Shown here one piece after another: positions 5,996 through 10,128 of a stretch of DNA of 10,128 nt (positions within the stretch are counted from its first letter, which is position 1; each line of letters opens with the position of its first letter). The DNA lies in contig JABDEQ010000083.1 in assembly GCA_013286985.1 (NCBI GenBank), forward strand, positions 1-10,128. The letters are read 5' to 3'. The notes beneath the pieces were generated by a model. That model was not told the origin of the DNA. It saw only the letters and a list, made by a program, of their open reading frames with translations, and searched no databases. The translations under genes were made by a program, and so were the position numbers. The stretch is from Bacteroidota bacterium. Its GTDB lineage: Bacteria > Bacteroidota > Bacteroidia > Sphingobacteriales > Sphingobacteriaceae.

Positions 5996-7279
5996 TTATT
6001 CAGCAATAATTAAAAAATAATTTTTCTTCCCTTTTTGTGCTACCAGGTACTTTCCGTTTATTAAAGCGTCAACTCCGTACACATCATCTGCCGAAGCAAT
6101 TTTTACTTTGTTAATAGCCGTTCCACCACCCTGTATCATTTTTTTTGCTTCACCTTTTGAAGGAAACACCGCTGTGTGTGCTGCTAACAAATCAACCACA
6201 TTAAGCCCAGCCTGCAAATCATTTAATTTGACAGTGAAATTTGGCACGCCTTCAAACAATCCCACTACTTCTGCATCATTTAGTTCGCCTAAAAACTCAA
6301 TACCTATATTACCGAATAAAAACTCTGACGATTTAATAGCCTTTTCATACTCGGCCTCGCCATGCACCCTAATGGTGATATCTTTTGCCAAAGCTTTTTG
6401 CAATATCCGTGTATGTGGTGCAGCATCCTGTTCGGCCTCTAAAGCTTCAATAGTTTCACGCTCAAAAAGGGTAAATATCCTGATATAGGTTTTGGCGTCT
6501 TCGTCACTGGTATTCAACCAAAACTGATAAAATTTATAGGGTGATGTTTTTTCGGCATCCAACCAGATATTTCCGCCTTCGGTTTTACCAAATTTGGTTC
6601 CATCTGCCTTTTTAATTAATTGCGTGGTTAAAGCATACGCTTCGCCCGCATCTTTACGGCGGATTAACTCAGTACCGGTAACAATATTACCCCACTGGTC
6701 TGATCCTCCCATTTGCAGGGCGCAATTATGGTTTTTCCATAAATAATAAAAATCGTACCCCTGCACCAACTGATAGGTAAATTCGGTAAATGACATGCCT
6801 GTATCACCGCCAATCCGGTTTTTAACCGAATCTTTAGCCATCATATAATTTACCGTAATATGTTTACCCACATCGCGGATAAAATTCAGAAAAGTAAAAT
6901 CTTTAAACCAATCGTAATTATTCACCATTTGGGCGCTATTGGTGCCGCAGTCAAAATTCAAAAATTTTTCCAGCTGACTTTTTATGCCCTGCAGGTTATG
7001 CTGTAACACGTCTTCTGACAACAAATTACGCTCGGCCGATTTTCCTGACGGATCGCCAACCATACCCGTAGCACCGCCAACCAGTGCAAACGGCTTATGG
7101 CCCGCCCGCTGAAAATGAATCATGGTCATAATTTGGGCCAGGCTACCAACATGCAATGAATCTGCAGTTGGATCAAAGCCAATATAGCCCGAAACCATTC
7201 CCTTATTTAACAAATCTTCAGTGCCCGGCATTATATCATGCAGCATACCCCGCCAGCGTAGTTCTTCAACAAAATTCAT
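5996..7279 (-). CDS. tyrS: Tyrosine--tRNA ligase (TyrRS)
   Basis: A 427-residue class I aminoacyl-tRNA synthetase that charges tRNA-Tyr with tyrosine. The Rossmann fold carries [16 protein letters not shown] (31-46), with HVGS as the HIGH motif, and then [20 protein letters not shown] (64-83). YQLVQGYDF (169-177) and [20 protein letters not shown] (187-206) form the tyrosine/tRNA-binding core. KFGKT (229-233) is the usual bacterial TyrRS form of the KMSKS loop. Residues from about 360 to the end form the S4 RNA-binding domain ([20 protein letters not shown]). Length and motif order are those of the bacterial TyrS type, with no truncation. The ATG at 7279 gives the standard N terminus. It is followed by the Xre-RES pair after 38 bases with no terminator, so some read-through into that pair is likely. 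Confidence 0.98.
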   Translation of the reverse strand: MNFVEELRWRGMLHDIMPGTEDLLNKGMVSGYIGFDPTADSLHVGSLAQIMTMIHFQRAGHKPFALVGGATGMVGDPSGKSAERNLLSEDVLQHNLQGIKSQLEKFLNFDCGTNSAQMVNNYDWFKDFTFLNFIRDVGKHITVNYMMAKDSVKNRIGGDTGMSFTEFTYQLVQGYDFYYLWKNHNCALQMGGSDQWGNIVTGTELIRRKDAGEAYALTTQLIKKADGTKFGKTEGGNIWLDAEKTSPYKFYQFWLNTSDEDAKTYIRIFTLFERETIEALEAEQDAAPHTRILQKALAKDITIRVHGEAEYEKAIKSSEFLFGNIGIEFLGELNDAEVVGLFEGVPNFTVKLNDLQAGLNVVDLLAAHTAVFPSKGEAKKMIQGGGTAINKVKIASADDVYGVDALINGKYLVAQKGKKNYFLIIAE

Positions 7280-7302
7280 CGTATGTTCAGTTTCAAAAGT
7301 GG

Positions 7303-7310
7303 CAAAGATA
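7303..7310 (-). promoter_or_regulatory. tyrS: Candidate tyrS -7 promoter element (TATCTTTG)
   Basis: Reading on the minus strand, TATCTTTG (7310-7303) is an exact TAnnTTTG match, 23 bases before the tyrS ATG, predicting a short leader of roughly 15-20 nt. No clear -33 TTG is found at standard spacing. The short leader leaves no room for a T-box or other long riboregulator. Confidence 0.6.
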
Positions 7311-7317
7311 ATAATAT

Positions 7318-7350
7318 GATTTCACCGATTGTTAATAGATTTCATTGATT
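7318..7350. repeat. Short imperfect direct repeat, 20-bp period
   Basis: GATTTCACCGATT (7318-7330) and GATTTCATTGATT (7338-7350) match at 11 of 13 positions with starts 20 bp apart, about two helical turns. They lie between the divergent tyrS and AcpH-like genes, upstream of the tyrS promoter core. They may be a regulator site or a remnant of a dispersed Bacteroidota intergenic repeat. The rest of this 182-base gap shows only a small dyad, TTTCGT (7419-7424) with ACGAAA (7432-7437). Confidence 0.45.
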
Positions 7351-7461
7351 TTAAAGGATAAATTAAACTCATTCTGCGCTTAATAAAATCGTTCTGTGAC
7401 AAGCTAAATCGTAAAAAATTTCGTAAATTGAACGAAACGGGGTATTTTGCAGGAAAGCATT

Positions 7462-8133
7462 ATGAATTTTTTATCGCATTTTTATTTCGACCGGGATACA
7501 GATAACTGTTACTTTATTTTAGGTACGGTACTGCCCGATCTATTGAAAAATGCCGACAAAACCATCATCATTCACCCCGAAAAATTAGAACATCCTGATA
7601 AAAACGTCAACTCCATTATTCAGGGATGGAACAAACACCTGGAAGTTGATCGCTATTTTCATTCGTCCGATTTTTTTATCACCCACTCACATCAACTCAA
7701 AAAATTATTATTGCCGGCAATAGAGGGCTCGCCGGTGAAACCTTTTTTTTTGGGACACATTGCATTAGAACTAATATTAGATAACCTGCTTTTAACCACC
7801 AGAGAAGTTACTGCCGATGGCTTTTACGATCACCTTGACGGCTGCCAGGAACCAATAGTTGATGCGTTTTTAAAAGCCGCCGGCCTAAAGGAAACAGCCG
7901 TTTTCTTTAAGTTTTATAACGATTTTAAAAAAAGCCGCTACCTGTACAGCTATTCGCAAACAAAAGAAATAGCTTACGCCCTTAAACGCATCTGTATGCG
8001 CATATGGCAAGATCCCTTTACGCCCGAAAATGAAAATATGATGAATGAGGTTTTAATAACCTACCGCGCCAGCCTGATAGGCAATTTCGGGACGATTTTT
8101 GATGAAATAGAAAACAAATTAATAAACGCATAA
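7462..8133 (+). CDS. AcpH/DUF479-like protein (putative ACP phosphodiesterase family)
   Basis: A 223-residue soluble protein resembling the acyl carrier protein phosphodiesterase family (PF04336/DUF479 type). In E. coli AcpH removes phosphopantetheine from holo-ACP. The N terminus MNFLSHFYF (1-9) matches the family MNFLAHLYL start; next come a GTVLPDLL segment (21-28) like the family GNxLAD block and a His/Asp cluster, HLEVDRYFHSSDFF (59-72). GHIALELILDNLL (98-110) follows in the second half. These fit an HD-phosphodiesterase-like metal site, but the match is divergent, with VLPDL rather than LLADF and little family similarity in the last 90 residues. Enzymatic function is therefore uncertain. 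ATG 7462 is preferred to the TTG at 7447 because it begins exactly at the conserved MNFL. A TATTTTGC at 7443 is an imperfect promoter core. The next gene starts 38 bases downstream. Confidence 0.7.
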   Translation: MNFLSHFYFDRDTDNCYFILGTVLPDLLKNADKTIIIHPEKLEHPDKNVNSIIQGWNKHLEVDRYFHSSDFFITHSHQLKKLLLPAIEGSPVKPFFLGHIALELILDNLLLTTREVTADGFYDHLDGCQEPIVDAFLKAAGLKETAVFFKFYNDFKKSRYLYSYSQTKEIAYALKRICMRIWQDPFTPENENMMNEVLITYRASLIGNFGTIFDEIENKLINA

Positions 8134-8171
8134 CTTTTTAAACCCCTCAGCATTTTTTTATATAATTGCGC

Positions 8172-10088
8172 ATGGGAATAATTGTTTTGCCTGCTTTTTT
8201 TATCTGCACTTTTATTTGTTTGGGCATATTTAATCCTACAAACAGTAAAAAAACGTTGCTTCTGGGCAGCGTTCTAATCTTCTCGGCCACGCTGGTTAGC
8301 TTCACCGAACTTTTAAGTCTTTTCCATCAGCTTAATTACGTTTGCCTGCTTAGCTGCTGGTCAGTGATCACGTTATTGCTGTTAGGCTATCTCTATTTAA
8401 ACAAAGAAAAGGCAGCTTTTTTTGCAGGTGATTTAAAAACTGGTATCAAAATCTGGCTAACCAACTTAAAGGGTATAGACAGCGCATTTGTTATAGCCGT
8501 TTCCGCTATATTACTACTGATTTTTACACAAGGGCTTCTTTACCCGCCAAATAACTGGGATGCCATGACCTATCATATGGCCCGCATAACCAGTTGGGTA
8601 AGCCACCAATCGCTGGCCGACTACCCTACTGATATTACCAGGCAATTATATCAATCGCCCTTTGCTGAATACGTGATCATGAATTTCGGGCTGTTAACCC
8701 GGAGCGACATTTTCTCCAACCTTGTACAATTCTTTTTTCTGCTCTTTTCTTTAATTACCATCATATCAATGCTTGATCTTTTTGGATTAAGCAAGCAATA
8801 TAAAATAATTGCGCTTGTTTTGGCGGTAACAATTCCCGAAGTCATCCTTCAGGGATCGAGCACTCAAAACGACATTGTGGTTGCTTTTTTTATTTTAGCA
8901 GCCCTGTTATTTACCCTAAAAGTTGCCAGGGAAGGTAAGCTGATAAATTACCTGTTTTTCGGACTCAGCATAGGACTCGGGATGCTCGCAAAAGGCACTG
9001 CTTACATCTATTTATCGCCTGTTCTTTTGTTATTTGGTATAATGATCCTCATGAAGCTGATAAAGTCAAAAAGCTTCAATTATTTATGGTACTCACTCAT
9101 TGCAGTTGCATTGGTTGTTGGTATAAACGCGGGGCATTTTAGCCGTAATTATCATTTATCAAAAAGTATACTCGGTGTTGATAAGGCTGAATCTGCATCC
9201 TATTCCAATCAGAAAATGAGCGCAAAGCTGCTGGCCTCAAGCCTCATAAAAAATGCCGCCATCCACATGGCTGTAATGTATGCCAAGCCGGTTGAACAAT
9301 TTGCCGGCGATGAAATCAAAAAACTGCATCAATGGGTTGGGATTGATATTAATGACCCGGCTACCAATTACCGCAACATGAGATTCACAACCGGGGGCTA
9401 TATCACCGATGAAGAAGGATCCGCCAATCCATTTCATTTCCTGCTGATTGCAATTACCATGGCAATAATATTTGTCGATTTTTTAAGAGGTAAGTACAGG
9501 CTTATGGCAATTGTATTTTGGGGAGTTATTTTATTGCAGGCCCTGTTTTTTTGCCTTTATTTGAAATGGCAGCCATGGCATTCCAGATTGCATATCCCTT
9601 TATTTCTTATTTCTATACCGTTAATATGCTATTGTTTCGGTAATCACAAATGGTTTAAAAACACATTCTATATCCTCTCGCCAATTCTGTTAATATATGG
9701 TTTATTGGTTATACTGCACTGCGACAGAAGACCCTATACCGATACGGCATTTCAAAGCAGATACCAGAAGTACTTTGTTGGCAACCCACCTCTTTATCCC
9801 GAATACGCCGCCATAACTAACCGGATGGCGCAATTAAATTGCAAAAACATCGGCTTGATATTGGGGGTTGATGACTGGGAATATCCACTGTTTAGCAACT
9901 GCTTTAACAGAGAGATTAATCCGGTTTATATAAACGTTGATAATTACAGCAAAATTGAACCCGCCTATGCTGGTAAGCTGGATTGCGTTATTTCAACAAC
10001 CACCAACTTACCTTATATTGATTATAAAGGAAAACGTTTTATAAATAAAACCCCTCATAACAAGGTGATCTATTTATATGAACAATAG
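8172..10088 (+). CDS. Polytopic membrane protein, GT-C/PMT-like glycosyltransferase family
   Basis: A 638-residue membrane protein with about 11-12 predicted spans, roughly residues 2-20, 29-49, 57-76, 104-124, 180-200, 211-227, 233-250, 259-276, 279-296, 305-322, 420-437, 443-463, 472-489 and 498-515; some of these may be half-spans. Between spans 4 and 5 an extracytoplasmic loop contains NNWDAMTYHMARITSWVSHQ (127-146) and then YPTDITRQLYQSPFAEY (151-167). The acidic residue after the first spans, Asp130, is where GT-C enzymes such as PMT/ArnT carry their catalytic acid. GSSTQND (228-234), MLAKGTAYIY (271-280) and KWQPWHSRLHIPLF (465-478) look like further conserved blocks. Residues about 520-638 form a soluble tail. 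GT-C enzymes transfer sugars from polyprenyl-phosphate donors. ATG 8172 was chosen over TTG 8166. Donor and acceptor are unknown, and GT-C assignment is by motif recall. Confidence 0.75.
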   Translation: MGIIVLPAFFICTFICLGIFNPTNSKKTLLLGSVLIFSATLVSFTELLSLFHQLNYVCLLSCWSVITLLLLGYLYLNKEKAAFFAGDLKTGIKIWLTNLKGIDSAFVIAVSAILLLIFTQGLLYPPNNWDAMTYHMARITSWVSHQSLADYPTDITRQLYQSPFAEYVIMNFGLLTRSDIFSNLVQFFFLLFSLITIISMLDLFGLSKQYKIIALVLAVTIPEVILQGSSTQNDIVVAFFILAALLFTLKVAREGKLINYLFFGLSIGLGMLAKGTAYIYLSPVLLLFGIMILMKLIKSKSFNYLWYSLIAVALVVGINAGHFSRNYHLSKSILGVDKAESASYSNQKMSAKLLASSLIKNAAIHMAVMYAKPVEQFAGDEIKKLHQWVGIDINDPATNYRNMRFTTGGYITDEEGSANPFHFLLIAITMAIIFVDFLRGKYRLMAIVFWGVILLQALFFCLYLKWQPWHSRLHIPLFLISIPLICYCFGNHKWFKNTFYILSPILLIYGLLVILHCDRRPYTDTAFQSRYQKYFVGNPPLYPEYAAITNRMAQLNCKNIGLILGVDDWEYPLFSNCFNREINPVYINVDNYSKIEPAYAGKLDCVISTTTNLPYIDYKGKRFINKTPHNKVIYLYEQ

Positions 10089-10128
10089 CTTTTAAGTGCC
10101 TGATTTTGTATAATTTAAGAGTGATATA

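Noticed and set aside
6108..6488. Plus-strand open frame of 126 codons inside tyrS
   Set aside because: It lies wholly antisense to a well-conserved tyrS; its Ser/Pro/Lys-rich composition is typical of an antisense shadow.
6584..6598. Loss of the KMSKS motif in TyrRS
   Set aside because: KFGKT is the normal variant in bacterial TyrRS, so this is not a defect.
7447..7461. TTG start five codons before the AcpH-like MNFL
   Set aside because: The family begins at MNFL, encoded by ATG 7462.
8166..8171. TTG start two codons before ATG 8172 of the membrane protein
   Set aside because: The ATG start is more usual and directly begins the first hydrophobic segment; the difference is only two residues.
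10089..10128. Terminator or new gene start after the last membrane protein
   Set aside because: The 40-base tail shows no convincing stem-loop with T-run and no start codon with coding context before the window ends.

Overview
The window looks like chromosomal DNA of a Bacteroidota bacterium, most likely Sphingobacteriaceae (Mucilaginibacter/Pedobacter type). Three things suggest this: moderate-to-low GC with A/T-rich intergenic gaps, absence of Shine-Dalgarno sequences, and copies of the Bacteroidota promoter core TAnnTTTG just upstream of several genes. The protein families also fit: an S45 penicillin acylase, a SYLF protein, a LuxE-like acyl-protein synthetase and a RES/Xre toxin-antitoxin pair. 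The genus is inference; no rRNA or tRNA gene is present.

Layout. (1) 1-1783, plus strand: the 3' part of a penicillin acylase family hydrolase, cut by the window edge, then a small membrane protein. A bidirectional hairpin terminator (about 1797-1835) closes this block. (2) 1845-3088, minus strand: a secreted SYLF/Ysc84 protein and, upstream of it, a DUF1203 protein. (3) 3232-4914, plus strand: a LuxE-family acyl-protein synthetase and a PH-SHOCT protein. (4) 4918-5015: a compact element of degenerate CATTGGT heptamers facing inverted copies, filling the gap between two convergent genes. (5) 5011-7279, minus strand: tyrS, then the Xre antitoxin and RES toxin, whose start and stop overlap as TGATG. 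(6) 7462-10088, plus strand: an AcpH/DUF479-like protein and a large GT-C-like membrane protein.

Most genes are ordinary chromosomal genes without an obvious shared pathway. The most interesting part is the Xre-RES module. In the 38-base gap after tyrS it has a near-perfect Bacteroidota promoter (TTTG-N20-TATTTTTG) centred inside an 8-bp perfect inverted repeat, one arm of which includes the antitoxin start codon. The transcript would be nearly leaderless. This arrangement suggests tight autoregulation at both promoter and start codon. The LuxE gene has the same 5-nt distance from TAnnTTTG to ATG and a perfect 9-bp palindrome upstream.

I found no wholly new multi-gene system. The best leads are the toxin-antitoxin control region, the heptamer element, and a LuxE-type enzyme without its usual reductase partner.
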